Below, piece by piece: positions 26,571-37,677 of a DNA stretch of 64,000 nucleotides; within the stretch, counting starts at the first letter, position 1, and each line of letters begins with the position of its first letter. Where the stretch lies: assembly GCF_000814325.1 (NCBI RefSeq), contig NZ_JPHF01000009.1:1-64000 (forward strand), written 5' to 3'. This DNA comes from Flavihumibacter sp. ZG627 (GTDB taxonomy: Bacteria > Bacteroidota > Bacteroidia > Chitinophagales > Chitinophagaceae). The translations under genes were made by a program, and so were the position numbers. The notes below the pieces were generated by a model that did not search any database, was not told where the DNA came from, and saw nothing but the letters and a program-made list of their open reading frames with translations.

Positions 26571-27861
26571 GATGGACGAACTTTTCCGCCAGGCCGCTGA
26601 ATCACCTGGTCCACCCGCCTCTCCCGAGGCGTGGGAGAAAATGAATGCCCTCCTGGAAGCGGAGGACAAAAAGAGGCGCAGGCTCTTTTTCTGGTGGTGG
26701 ATCCCTGTTTTAGTTGGCATAGCATTAGGCGGATACTTTTATAGAACAGGAATACCAACTCCTTTAAAAGATTCTACAGACATTAAATCATATACTAAAA
26801 TTCATTCCGATAAATTAAAGACAGATCCTGAGACAACGGAAATAAGTGGAATAGAGAAAAGAAAAATGAATGTTGATAGTGTGATCCAACCAGAACAAGC
26901 TGAAAGTCCAATAAATGGAACTGAGTATAAGCAGGCCAACGCTATACTTGAGCCAAAAATTAATGATGGAAAAAAATTCGGGATATCAAACAGGACCAAT
27001 ACAGACATAACATTTCAGCAAGCAGGTAAAAGAAATCCTGGAGAAATTGATCACCGTGCAATAACAGAAGCAACCGATAATATTCAATTGAGACATACTC
27101 AATTTAATAATGAATTTTCAACCATAATATCATCATCAGTAACATTGTATACACCATTTTCAAAAAAATCCTCAATAGAATACCCGGAAAAAATAAATGG
27201 TGGCCCAGGCATAAATATTTTTTCCCAAAAAACAGATAAAACTAAGCAGGCGCCACAAAAGGCCTTTCCATTTTATTTATTTGGAAGTATAGCACCTGAA
27301 GTGTCAGGGGTTAATGGAAAAGGGAAGCTCCGGTTCGGCATGGGCATGGGAATCGGAATGAAACTATCAAGAAGTATGTTCATACAAGCCGGTGTTATTA
27401 ATACAAACAAAGTTTATAGTGCGGATGGTTCAAATTATTATCCGAAACCAGGATCTTATTATGATAATGAAAACCTCAAGATTCAGTATGTTGAAGCCGA
27501 CTGTAATATTATAGAGATCCCACTACAGATAGGCATGAATATTATTCAGCGAAAACGCAATACGATATTCATTATGGCGGGAATAACGGCATCTATAATG
27601 CAAAAGGAATTCTACAAATACCAATATACCCGGTATGGCGTTCCGGCTGAATCCGAATATACATATCGCACAAAATCATTTGATCCGGTTACAGGTGCAG
27701 GAATATCAGTGGGATATCAGAGAAAAATTAACTCAAGGCTGGTCCTCCAATTAAATCCATACTACAATTTTCCTTTAAATGGAATTGGGGAAGGCCGCGT
27801 GGAGATTAGTTCAGCAGGTTTACAGGCAGGATTACGTTATAATTTTGATCTATTTAAATAA
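26551..27861 (+). CDS. Anti-sigma-like membrane protein with C-terminal outer-membrane-barrel-like domain
   Basis: A 436-residue protein whose start overlaps the sigma factor end by 20 bases. Residues 1-40 are a cytoplasmic acidic/basic helix region (MDELFRQAAE, then PEAWEKMNALL). Residues about 47-65 are one membrane helix (WWWIPVLVGIALGGYFY). Residues about 70-240 are a Lys/Ser/Asn-rich linker without structure. The last 190 residues have alternating beta-strands ending in LQAGLRYNFDLFK, as in outer-membrane beta-barrel proteins of Bacteroidota. Translational overlap and the N-terminus suggest an anti-sigma role; the barrel-like end suggests contact with the outer membrane. Codon use in the linker is more A/T-rich than in neighbours. 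Confidence 0.8.
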   Translation: MAEEQYKMDELFRQAAESPGPPASPEAWEKMNALLEAEDKKRRRLFFWWWIPVLVGIALGGYFYRTGIPTPLKDSTDIKSYTKIHSDKLKTDPETTEISGIEKRKMNVDSVIQPEQAESPINGTEYKQANAILEPKINDGKKFGISNRTNTDITFQQAGKRNPGEIDHRAITEATDNIQLRHTQFNNEFSTIISSSVTLYTPFSKKSSIEYPEKINGGPGINIFSQKTDKTKQAPQKAFPFYLFGSIAPEVSGVNGKGKLRFGMGMGIGMKLSRSMFIQAGVINTNKVYSADGSNYYPKPGSYYDNENLKIQYVEADCNIIEIPLQIGMNIIQRKRNTIFIMAGITASIMQKEFYKYQYTRYGVPAESEYTYRTKSFDPVTGAGISVGYQRKINSRLVLQLNPYYNFPLNGIGEGRVEISSAGLQAGLRYNFDLFK

Positions 27862-27885
27862 AGGATTTTTTTGAGACAAGGCAAC

Positions 27886-27909
27886 CCAATCGTTTATTGA
27901 TACGATTGG
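27886..27909 (+). other. Perfect 8-bp hairpin between the sigma-locus and the OB-fold gene
   Basis: CCAATCGT (27886-27893) and ACGATTGG (27902-27909) flank an 8-base loop, 19 bases before the next ATG. No T-run follows. It may be an operator, a 5'-UTR structure or an attenuator; no more can be said. Confidence 0.35.
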
Positions 27910-27928
27910 ATTAGCAGAAATAGCGTTC

Positions 27929-28363
27929 ATGCAAAAACCCAGATCCCGAATCTTTCTTTCCATAATGATACCATTGCTAATGGCTATTGCCATTGGTGCG
28001 GGATATATATTATACGAATACAGAAAATTACCAGCCGACCTTACTGAAAGGAAAGCAGATTTTTCGATGAGCGCTAAAAAACTGGCAGAAGAATTCCATC
28101 TTAATGAAGCCCTGGCCGAGCAAAATTATACGGGTAAGATCCTCGAGGTTTCGGGTCCGGTCAAAGAAATAAATAGTGAAGAATATCTGATGATCCTAGG
28201 TGATTCCAGCTACCCTGTGATGATAAGCTGCGCATTGAAACCCGGAGGTGAAAAACTTATTCTCAATGAAGGTACAAAAGCAAATGTTGTAATACGCGGT
28301 GTTTGTACTGGATATCTCCTTGATGTTCAGTTAAACAATGGTGTTATAATAAACAAAAACTGA
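27929..28363 (+). CDS. OB-fold (tRNA_anti-like) membrane-anchored protein
   Basis: A 144-residue protein with an N-terminal uncleaved or signal membrane segment (residues about 9-28). An OB-fold domain follows at about 60-140 (YTGKILEVSGPVKEI, YLMILGD, ANVVIRGVCTGYLLDVQLNNG), like the tRNA_anti-like family of Bacteroidota. Despite the name, members are usually exported and no nucleic acid binding is established. It is four bases upstream of the YceI gene and forms an operon with it and the DUF5777 gene. Confidence 0.75.
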   Translation: MQKPRSRIFLSIMIPLLMAIAIGAGYILYEYRKLPADLTERKADFSMSAKKLAEEFHLNEALAEQNYTGKILEVSGPVKEINSEEYLMILGDSSYPVMISCALKPGGEKLILNEGTKANVVIRGVCTGYLLDVQLNNGVIINKN

Positions 28364-28367
28364 CCTC

Positions 28368-28907
28368 ATGAAACAATTAGCTACTATCGTATGCATATGC
28401 CTTAATAGCTTTTGGGTGAATGGTCAAAAACTAATAACCCGAACCGCGAGTATAGGTTTTTATTCGGATGCGCCTCTCGAAAAGATAACCGCAACCAACA
28501 GGCAGGGAGTTTGCCTGTTGGATATAGACAACAATACAATTGAAGCTGCAGTGCTAATGAGAGGTTTCGAGTTCAGGAAAACGCTCATGCAGGAACATTT
28601 CAATGAAAATTATGTGGAAAGTCATCGCTATCCGAAGGCACAGTTTAAAGGGAAAATCAGCAGCGGATCACCACAATGGACAACCGATGGAAATTATGAT
28701 GTGCAGCTGGAAGGAACCCTCACAATTCACGGAGAAACAAGAACTGTGAGATTACCGGCCAGCATCAGGGTAAACAAAGGAATTGTTTCAGCACAGGCGG
28801 AATTTTCCATCAATGTGGATGATTATAAGATCCGTATTCCCGCCCTGGTGGCCGATAATATTAATAAGAATATCAGGATAGATATTCATACCGGCGATCT
28901 ACATTAA
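28368..28907 (+). CDS. YceI-family lipid-binding periplasmic protein
   Basis: A 179-residue exported protein with a signal peptide ending near VNGQ. The YceI beta-barrel is recognisable from SHRYPKAQFKGKI, YDVQLEGTLTIHGETR and the following alternating strands. Structural members of the family hold a polyisoprenoid in the barrel. The Bacteroidota role is unknown. It is sandwiched between the OB-fold gene (4-bp gap) and the DUF5777 gene (11-bp gap). Two more YceI-type genes occur at 47775 and 49870. Confidence 0.9.
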   Translation: MKQLATIVCICLNSFWVNGQKLITRTASIGFYSDAPLEKITATNRQGVCLLDIDNNTIEAAVLMRGFEFRKTLMQEHFNENYVESHRYPKAQFKGKISSGSPQWTTDGNYDVQLEGTLTIHGETRTVRLPASIRVNKGIVSAQAEFSINVDDYKIRIPALVADNINKNIRIDIHTGDLH

Positions 28908-28918
28908 CTGCAACAAAC

Positions 28919-29815
28919 ATGAAAACAATTAATGCCTTCCTGCTCATTTTATCACTGGTGCTCTTTCCGGCTACCAATACTATTCTGATGGCACAGGATC
29001 AAATTTCTCCCATCGATGAATTGATTGACAGTATCCCGCAGAATGAAAAAATAAGCCAGGCATTCTATTCAACAAGAGTAATCCAATCACAGTCTGTAGA
29101 AATGTTACACAAAGGAAATTTCGATGTGAGAATACTTCATCGTTTCGGCCAGGTAAACAATGGCATCAAGGAATTCTTTGGACTTGATGACGCATCCATG
29201 CGAATGGGGCTTGACTTTGGAATAACCGATAATTTTACCATCGGGGTTGGCAGAAGCAGCTTTCGCAAAGAGTATGATCTTCTGTTAAAGCTTCGGCCGG
29301 TACAACAGCAGGTCGGTAATAAGAACATCCCATTTTCGCTGGTACTTGCAGGCGGGGCAATGATCCGGACTGCAGACGAGATCAGCCTGAGCGGGTATAA
29401 GGCTGACGCAGGTGATCGCTTGTCTTATTACGGGCAGCTACTATTAGGCAGGAAATTCAGCAACAGGTTTTCATTACAGCTAATCCAAACCCTTCTGCAT
29501 ATGAATTATGTGAATGATGGAATAATGGACAATACAATCTATGCTCTCGGTGCAGGAGCCCGTTTAAAACTAACAAAGCGACTTGCGCTTACACTGGATT
29601 ACAACCACAATTTTTCGAAGGCAGAGGACTATTACCAACCCCTGGGCATAGGGCTGGATATTGAAACCGGCGGACATGTTTTCCAATTACATTTCAGCAA
29701 TGCTTTGGGGATGAACGAACGCGCTTACCTGGCTGACACAACAGATGATTTCTGGAAAGGCGAAATCCGGTTCGGCTTTAACCTAAGCAGAATGTTCCAG
29801 ACAGGAAGAAATTAA
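28919..29815 (+). CDS. DUF5777-family outer-membrane beta-barrel protein
   Basis: A 298-residue protein with a signal peptide ending near ILMAQ. It has the DUF5777 pattern: MLHKGNFDVRILHRFG near residue 65, NFTIGVGRSSFRKEYD, and alternating strands closing with GEIRFGFNLSRMF. It is predicted to sit in the outer membrane. In Bacteroidota this family is commonly found with YceI and cytochrome-like genes, as here with YceI. Its function is unknown. It is the last gene of the three-gene operon. Confidence 0.88.
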   Translation: MKTINAFLLILSLVLFPATNTILMAQDQISPIDELIDSIPQNEKISQAFYSTRVIQSQSVEMLHKGNFDVRILHRFGQVNNGIKEFFGLDDASMRMGLDFGITDNFTIGVGRSSFRKEYDLLLKLRPVQQQVGNKNIPFSLVLAGGAMIRTADEISLSGYKADAGDRLSYYGQLLLGRKFSNRFSLQLIQTLLHMNYVNDGIMDNTIYALGAGARLKLTKRLALTLDYNHNFSKAEDYYQPLGIGLDIETGGHVFQLHFSNALGMNERAYLADTTDDFWKGEIRFGFNLSRMFQTGRN

Positions 29816-29855
29816 GCAGGCTTAGTGTATCCAATACACATTCTATGTACCTTAG

Positions 29856-32036
<2,181 letters not shown>

Positions 32037-32058
32037 TTAAGCAGTTTAGCTGAGTCCG

Positions 32059-32080
32059 ATGCCGCCCCTACAGGTGGCAT
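32059..32080 (+). terminator. Hairpin after the GH97 gene
   Basis: ATGCCGCC (32059-32066) and GGTGGCAT (32073-32080) form an 8-bp stem (one G-T pair) with a 6-base loop, 23 bases after the stop. No strong T-run follows, so it is a weak terminator or RNA 3' stabiliser. Confidence 0.35.
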
Positions 32081-32146
32081 TATGCCTTTCAGAAAAAGCA
32101 ACTTAAATGGAATTGGCCACTATACTTTATTGCACTAAAGCTGGCA

Positions 32147-32332
32147 ATGGGCATGTACTTCATTGAGATATTCAGGGGCAGGCCGGTCATGATTATTATT
32201 ACTTTTGTAGCTGTTTATGCTGCATGGATGCTGTTTGCCTATCTATACCTGGGAAAGAAAAACCTGCGCAAAGAACAATCACAACTTATGGCTATCATCC
32301 AGAACCTGAAGGCCCTGGAAGAACAATTCTGA
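32147..32332 (+). CDS. Small single-pass membrane protein
   Basis: A 61-residue frame with a start MGMYFIEIF (an ATG also at 32153), one membrane helix at about residues 15-36 (MIIITFVAVYAAWMLFAYLYL) given here only as a location, and a charged helical tail (KKNLRKEQSQL, then NLKALEEQF). The helix-plus-coil layout resembles small accessory membrane proteins such as CcmD-type proteins, but I cannot match a family. It ends 12 bases before the convergent DUF92 gene. Confidence 0.5.
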   Translation: MGMYFIEIFRGRPVMIIITFVAVYAAWMLFAYLYLGKKNLRKEQSQLMAIIQNLKALEEQF

Positions 32333-32343
32333 CAGCATCCGAC

Positions 32344-33057
32344 TTAACTTGCCAAATACAATACCATTGCAGTAAGAGCCCCAACAACTGTATTGAGGAA
32401 ATTGACCGCGTTATTTCCTATCAGTGATCTTCTTTCAAGGGCAGCCCCCAGAATGGAATCAGTGAGATTACCCAGGGTGCCTGCAATAATAATCCAAAGG
32501 AAATGGATACTCCAGCCAAAGCTGGCTACATACAATGCCGCAATGATATTACTGCCAATAATTCCGAATACAAGCCCTTCGATACTCACTACGCCGTTCT
32601 CCCCTCGCTTATCTTTGCGTAACGATAGTATATTATAGAATTTCTTCCCATACACCGTGCCCAATTCTGAAGAAATGGTATCGGCGGTAGCGGAAGAAAA
32701 ACTACCGGCAATCAATAGTTGTAATAGAGGACGGTACTCTTCCATCCAAAATGCCATCAATCCAAGCAACCCTGCAACCAATCCATTAGCAGCAACCTGC
32801 GAGATTGTCCTTAGGCCCTGTATTTTTTCTGCTACCCCTAATGATTGCTTAAAATCCTGATTCCAGGATGTTGCAAGCACTGCCAGCACAAAAAAACTCC
32901 CCATTATGAAAATGCCTGTCCACCCTACCCCTGCAAATATGCAGCCCGCAATTGCAGCACCTGTCGAGGCTGCCGGCAACGTAAGTTTTCTGAATACTAC
33001 AGATCCAATTACACCCGCACATAATACAGCAATGAAAATGATGATCTCCGTATTCAT
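32344..33057 (-). CDS. DUF92-family integral membrane protein
   Basis: A 237-residue polytopic protein with about six or seven membrane segments. It has the family segments GSFSSATADTISSELG, GVVSIEGLVFGIIGS and GTLGNLTDSILGA. DUF92 is related to the plant VTE6 phytyl-phosphate kinase and to membrane CDP-alcohol-type nucleotidyl enzymes, so a prenyl or long-chain alcohol phosphate metabolism role is possible; this is an inference. It follows the GH92 gene on the same strand after 37 bases and may be co-transcribed. Confidence 0.9.
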   Translation of the reverse strand: MNTEIIIFIAVLCAGVIGSVVFRKLTLPAASTGAAIAGCIFAGVGWTGIFIMGSFFVLAVLATSWNQDFKQSLGVAEKIQGLRTISQVAANGLVAGLLGLMAFWMEEYRPLLQLLIAGSFSSATADTISSELGTVYGKKFYNILSLRKDKRGENGVVSIEGLVFGIIGSNIIAALYVASFGWSIHFLWIIIAGTLGNLTDSILGAALERRSLIGNNAVNFLNTVVGALTAMVLYLAS

Positions 33058-33094
33058 ATAGCATGTTACATTAATACCCGGAGGCGGTTTTGCT

Positions 33095-35383
33095 TTACTT
33101 CGGCCGGTCTGAAACAGCGAGTCCGAATGTTTTTGATGGCCTTGTGCCCATTTCGATGGTCATACTACCTCCAGCAACAATATCACGGTGAAGTATATAT
33201 GATTTTGTATACGGCCTGCCATTAAGCAGTATCTTTTGAATATAGTTATTTTTCCTGCCCTGGTTTAATACCCGGATATTGAATTGGCGGTTCTGGCCAA
33301 CATTGATGGTAGCTTCCTTAATGATGGGTGAGCCAAATACATACTGCCCGTTGGCTGGGTTTACAGGATAAAATCCAATAGCAGAAAGTACATACCAGGC
33401 CGACATCTCACCAGCGTCTTCATTACCACATATACCATCGGGCTTGTCGGTATAAAAGGTATCCATCACCTGTCTTATCCGATCTGCTCCCTTCCATGGG
33501 TACCCCGCATAATTATACATATAAGGGATATGATGATTCGGTTCGTTACCATGTGCATACTGTCCGATCATTCCTGAAATATCAGGAGAAGCATCTGCAT
33601 TAAGGCCTGCTGCCGGAACCGTGAACAATGAATCCAACTTATTCAGGAAAGGTTTGTCGCCTCCAAATAAACTGATCAGTCCGGATACATCATGCGGCAC
33701 CAGCCAGGTGTATTGCCAGCCATTTCCCTCACAGTAATCATTCTGCCTGTGCGCTGCATTAAAGGGATTAAAGGGAGTTCGCCACTGATCCAGGGATAGC
33801 CTTCCCCTCATATGGCCTGTGGAACGGTCGAAATACTGCGTATATAATTTTGAGCGTTCACAGAAATATTTGTGATCATCCATTTTTCCCATATCCTTTG
33901 CCATCTGTGCAATACACCAATCTGAAATGGCGTATTCCTGTGCCTTGGCTACAGATTCTACAACACTATCGGCGGGAATAAACTGCATCTTTTGCACATA
34001 CTGAATACCATCACTTTGTTGCATGGCTGAATGGCGTACGGCTTCATAGGCCAGATTGATATCATAATTGCGGTAACCTTTCCGGTATGCATCAACGATA
34101 ATGGGCACGGCCGGATATCCAACCATGGTATTGGTTTCGTTGCTCTGAAGGTGCCATATAGGCAACTTGCCCTGTTGCTTGTAAATTGCAAGGAAGCTGC
34201 GGATCTGATCATTCACCTTCTCCGGATGAATGATGGTCATGAGCGGATGCAATCCGCGGTAGGTATCCCACAATGAATAAATGGTATGATAATCGAATCC
34301 CGGATCGGTATAAACTTTTTTATCAGCCCCCCGGTATTCTCTTGTCACATCATTAAAAACTGCAGGAAAGAAAAGGGTGTGATAAAGCGATGTGTAAAAT
34401 ATCTTCTTTACAGGCTCATCAGCGTCTATAACGATTTTACTTAACTCGCCATTCCATTTTTCTTCTGCTGCTGAGAGGGCTTTATCAAAATCCCAATGAG
34501 GAATCTCTACCTCTATGTTTGCTAGCGCATTTTCTGGGCTTACCGGCGACAATCCTACTTTAAGTTTCACGATGGCATCTTTGGATAGATCCAGGTAGAG
34601 CAATGCTTTCAAACGCTTGCTTTGCACCTCAGTTTCCTCCAGTTTTAGGGTATCCTCATAAAGCTCCATACGCTTAACTCCTGTTGAAAGCCTTATTGCA
34701 AAAAATACCCGCTGGTCTTTGGCCCAACCACTCGAAAACCGATATCCCAGAAATGTTGAGTCATCCAGCTGACGGAAATAAGTATCAGTTGCCGCATCCC
34801 ATCCCATACCGAACGATAGATCAACGAGGAGGTGGGCATTATCTGTTTTTCCGAAACGGTACTCATGAAATCCGACTCTTGCCGATGTTGTAAGACGAGC
34901 ATCTACATTGTATTTATCCAGATGAACACTATAGAAACCGGGACTGCATTTTTCCTTTTCGTGGGAGAAACCTGATCCATAACCACTATTCATGTCATTG
35001 AACCTGGCGGGCCTTAACATGGCTTTCCCATTGGCGGGAAGTACCAGGATATCATTCAGATCACCGATGCCGGTTCCGCTGAGATGGGTATGGGTAAAGC
35101 CAAGAATCTCCTTACTTATATAATTGTATCCGCTGCACCAATCCCAGCCGTTGAATTTGTCCCATGTTTGCATAATATTGGAAGGACCCAACTGAACAGC
35201 GCCATAGGGAATATTAGCACCCAGAAAAACATGGCCATGACCGGCTGTTCCGATAAAAGGATCGACATGTTGTAAAAGATTTGACTTGGAACCATTTTGT
35301 GCCGATATAGAAATGCACAGAAATACAAGCATTATTAGCAAACAGGACCATTTAAAGACCCTTGATACAACCAGATGATTCAT
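33095..35383 (-). CDS. Glycoside hydrolase family 92, exo-alpha-mannosidase
   Basis: Exported calcium-dependent alpha-mannosidase of 762 residues with a signal peptide ending near ISISAQ. GH92 signatures are present: HVDPFIGTAGHGHVFLGA near the N-terminus, GFTHTHLSGTG, IYSLWDTYRG, and the C-terminal GNEDAGEMSAWYVLSAIGFY. It should release terminal alpha-mannose from glycans in the periplasm. It is alone apart from the DUF92 gene; no SusCD pair, and GH97 lies on the opposite strand 1 kb away. Confidence 0.95.
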   Translation of the reverse strand: MNHLVVSRVFKWSCLLIMLVFLCISISAQNGSKSNLLQHVDPFIGTAGHGHVFLGANIPYGAVQLGPSNIMQTWDKFNGWDWCSGYNYISKEILGFTHTHLSGTGIGDLNDILVLPANGKAMLRPARFNDMNSGYGSGFSHEKEKCSPGFYSVHLDKYNVDARLTTSARVGFHEYRFGKTDNAHLLVDLSFGMGWDAATDTYFRQLDDSTFLGYRFSSGWAKDQRVFFAIRLSTGVKRMELYEDTLKLEETEVQSKRLKALLYLDLSKDAIVKLKVGLSPVSPENALANIEVEIPHWDFDKALSAAEEKWNGELSKIVIDADEPVKKIFYTSLYHTLFFPAVFNDVTREYRGADKKVYTDPGFDYHTIYSLWDTYRGLHPLMTIIHPEKVNDQIRSFLAIYKQQGKLPIWHLQSNETNTMVGYPAVPIIVDAYRKGYRNYDINLAYEAVRHSAMQQSDGIQYVQKMQFIPADSVVESVAKAQEYAISDWCIAQMAKDMGKMDDHKYFCERSKLYTQYFDRSTGHMRGRLSLDQWRTPFNPFNAAHRQNDYCEGNGWQYTWLVPHDVSGLISLFGGDKPFLNKLDSLFTVPAAGLNADASPDISGMIGQYAHGNEPNHHIPYMYNYAGYPWKGADRIRQVMDTFYTDKPDGICGNEDAGEMSAWYVLSAIGFYPVNPANGQYVFGSPIIKEATINVGQNRQFNIRVLNQGRKNNYIQKILLNGRPYTKSYILHRDIVAGGSMTIEMGTRPSKTFGLAVSDRPK

Positions 35384-35535
35384 ATGAAAATTTTTCTTAC
35401 CTCTTATCCAAACCGGAAAATTACAGCTACCCCGCTATAAAAAACCTGATTAAAAACAGTGCACCACATCCGAACACAAACATTATTCATTTCCTCACAT
35501 GATGAATGTTAGATAATTTACCGGTGTAGCGACAT

Positions 35536-35543
35536 TAATTTTG
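35536..35543 (+). promoter_or_regulatory. Candidate -7 promoter element for pta-ackA
   Basis: TAATTTTG matches TAnnTTTG exactly and lies 23 bases upstream of the pta ATG at 35567, in an otherwise gene-free 183-bp divergent region. A TTG box at the expected -33 distance is not clear. Confidence 0.45.
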
Positions 35544-35566
35544 CACAAAATACCACGGTATAACTT

Positions 35567-37660
35567 ATGACCAGAACAATTTTCATTGCTACGGCAGAAC
35601 CCTATAGCGGAAAATCGATAGTAGCCCTTGGGGTGGTGAACATGTTATTAGGCAAGGCCCGTAAGGTGGGATATTTTAAACCGATCATTAATGATGATCC
35701 CAAAGAAAAGAAAGATATAGATATTGAAACACTGGTTAATCATTTCGGATTACAGATCCCTTATGAAGATACCTATGCGTTCACCCGGCAGCAGGCCATG
35801 CGGCAGATGGAGAGCGAATCGAGAGGAGAGCTGATTGAGACTGTTATCCGCAAAGTGAAGAAGCTGGAGGAGCGATATGATTTCACCGTTATTGAGGGAA
35901 GCGATTACCTCGGTGAAGGCACGGCCTTTGAATTCGAAACAAATATCACCATAGCCAAGAACCTCAATGCCGCAGTGATCATCGTTGTTTCCGGATCAGG
36001 AAAATCCACCGCACAATTTATTAATTCGGTTCAAACAGTCCTTCGGAATTTCCGTACCCGCGACATTCAGGTACTGGCAGTTGTTGCCAATAAGGTTAAA
36101 AAAGAAATGGTTGATGATATACATGATCTCCTTTCAACACAGTTGAACCAGGATACCATTCTTGCAGTGATACCAGAAAACAAGGACCTGCAGAATCCAA
36201 CCATGAAAGAGATCTATGAACAGATAGGGGGCAAACTTATACTGGGTGAAAACGAACTTAATAATCAGGTTGATAATTTTGTAACAGGTGCGATGCAGCT
36301 ACCGAGTTTCCTGAATTATATAACCGAGAATTGCCTTATTGTGACACCGGGCGACCGGGGCGACATAATTATAGGCGCCATCCAGGCAAACCTCTCAGCG
36401 AACTATCCAAAGATCGCGGGAATAGTACTAACTGCTGGTATTGAGCCCGACAAACCTGTTCTTCGCCTTGTGGAAGGCCTGCCATCAGTACTTCCCATCA
36501 TATCAGTACAAACAGGAACATTTGGCACAACCACTCAACTTGGTTCTATCAATTCAAGGATCACGGCCGACAATAAGAAGAAGATCCAGTTGGCCATCAG
36601 CACATTTGAAAAATACGTGGATGTGAAGGCGCTTGATGAAAAGATCATCACCTTCAAGCCCGAAGGTATCACACCACATATGTTCCAGTACCAGCTTGCG
36701 AAACGGGCCAAAAGCAAGATCAAACATATTGTTTTACCGGAAGGAAATGATGACCGTATCATTAAAGCTGCTGCAAGATTAATCAACCAGGAACTGGTAG
36801 AGCTCACCATTCTGGGAGATCCTGCTGAGATTGCGGCAACGGTAAAGCGATTAGGATTAACGCTTGATCTGCAAAAGATCCGTATAATTAATCCAGCACA
36901 TTCAGAGCATTATGAAGGTTATGTAGAAACACTTTATGAATTGCGTAAGAACAAGAATGTAACCATGGAGATGGCCCATGATCTCATGACCGATGTTTCC
37001 TATTTCGGAACGATGATGGTGTATAAAGGGCATGCCGATGGCATGGTATCGGGAGCCATCCACACTACCCAGCATACTATCAGGCCCGCTTTGCAATTTG
37101 TAAAAACCAAGCCGGGCATCTCAACTGTATCATCCGTATTTTTTATGTGCCTGCCCGACCGGGTTTCTGTATTTGGGGATTGTGCTGTTAACCCTGATCC
37201 CACTGCCGAGCAACTTGCTGAGATAGCCATCTCCTCTGCAGAGAGCAGCCAGCGGTTTGGGATCGAACCAAGAATTGCCATGCTGTCTTATTCATCAGGA
37301 AGTTCGGGTGAAGGCGCGGATGTGGAGAAAGTAAGACAGGCGACGGCTATAGTTAAACAGAAACGGCCCGACCTTAAAGTGGAGGGTCCAATCCAATATG
37401 ATGCCGCGGTGGACCCCAGCGTGGGCAGGCAGAAGCTACCGGGTTCTGAAGTAGCCGGACAGGCAAGTGTACTGATCTTCCCCGATTTGAATACGGGCAA
37501 TAATACCTATAAGGCTGTTCAAAGGGAAACAGGCGCATTGGCTATTGGTCCAATGCTGCAGGGACTGAATAAACCCATCAATGATCTGAGCCGCGGTTGT
37601 ACAGTAGATGATATTTTCAACACTGTCATCATTACCGCAATCCAGGCGCAGGAAGTATAA
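35567..37660 (+). CDS. pta: Phosphate acetyltransferase
   Basis: Interconverts acetyl-CoA plus phosphate and acetyl phosphate plus CoA. The 697-residue protein is the long, E. coli-like form. It has an N-terminal P-loop/BioD-like domain (TAEPYSGKSIVALG, residues about 8-21), a middle DRTGG-type regulatory domain (about 215-330, GDRGDIIIGA), and the C-terminal PTA domain (about 375-690, with HIVLPEGNDDRI, GMVSGAIHTT and SYSSGSSG). It is 17 bases upstream of ackA, so the two make up the acetate-forming, ATP-yielding pathway. Confidence 0.97.
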   Translation: MTRTIFIATAEPYSGKSIVALGVVNMLLGKARKVGYFKPIINDDPKEKKDIDIETLVNHFGLQIPYEDTYAFTRQQAMRQMESESRGELIETVIRKVKKLEERYDFTVIEGSDYLGEGTAFEFETNITIAKNLNAAVIIVVSGSGKSTAQFINSVQTVLRNFRTRDIQVLAVVANKVKKEMVDDIHDLLSTQLNQDTILAVIPENKDLQNPTMKEIYEQIGGKLILGENELNNQVDNFVTGAMQLPSFLNYITENCLIVTPGDRGDIIIGAIQANLSANYPKIAGIVLTAGIEPDKPVLRLVEGLPSVLPIISVQTGTFGTTTQLGSINSRITADNKKKIQLAISTFEKYVDVKALDEKIITFKPEGITPHMFQYQLAKRAKSKIKHIVLPEGNDDRIIKAAARLINQELVELTILGDPAEIAATVKRLGLTLDLQKIRIINPAHSEHYEGYVETLYELRKNKNVTMEMAHDLMTDVSYFGTMMVYKGHADGMVSGAIHTTQHTIRPALQFVKTKPGISTVSSVFFMCLPDRVSVFGDCAVNPDPTAEQLAEIAISSAESSQRFGIEPRIAMLSYSSGSSGEGADVEKVRQATAIVKQKRPDLKVEGPIQYDAAVDPSVGRQKLPGSEVAGQASVLIFPDLNTGNNTYKAVQRETGALAIGPMLQGLNKPINDLSRGCTVDDIFNTVIITAIQAQEV

Positions 37661-37677
37661 ATTATAAAGTAAATAAG

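Noticed and set aside
29825-29839. GTGTAT/ATACAC hairpin after the DUF5777 gene
   Set aside because: Only six AT-rich pairs and no T-run; too weak to call a terminator.
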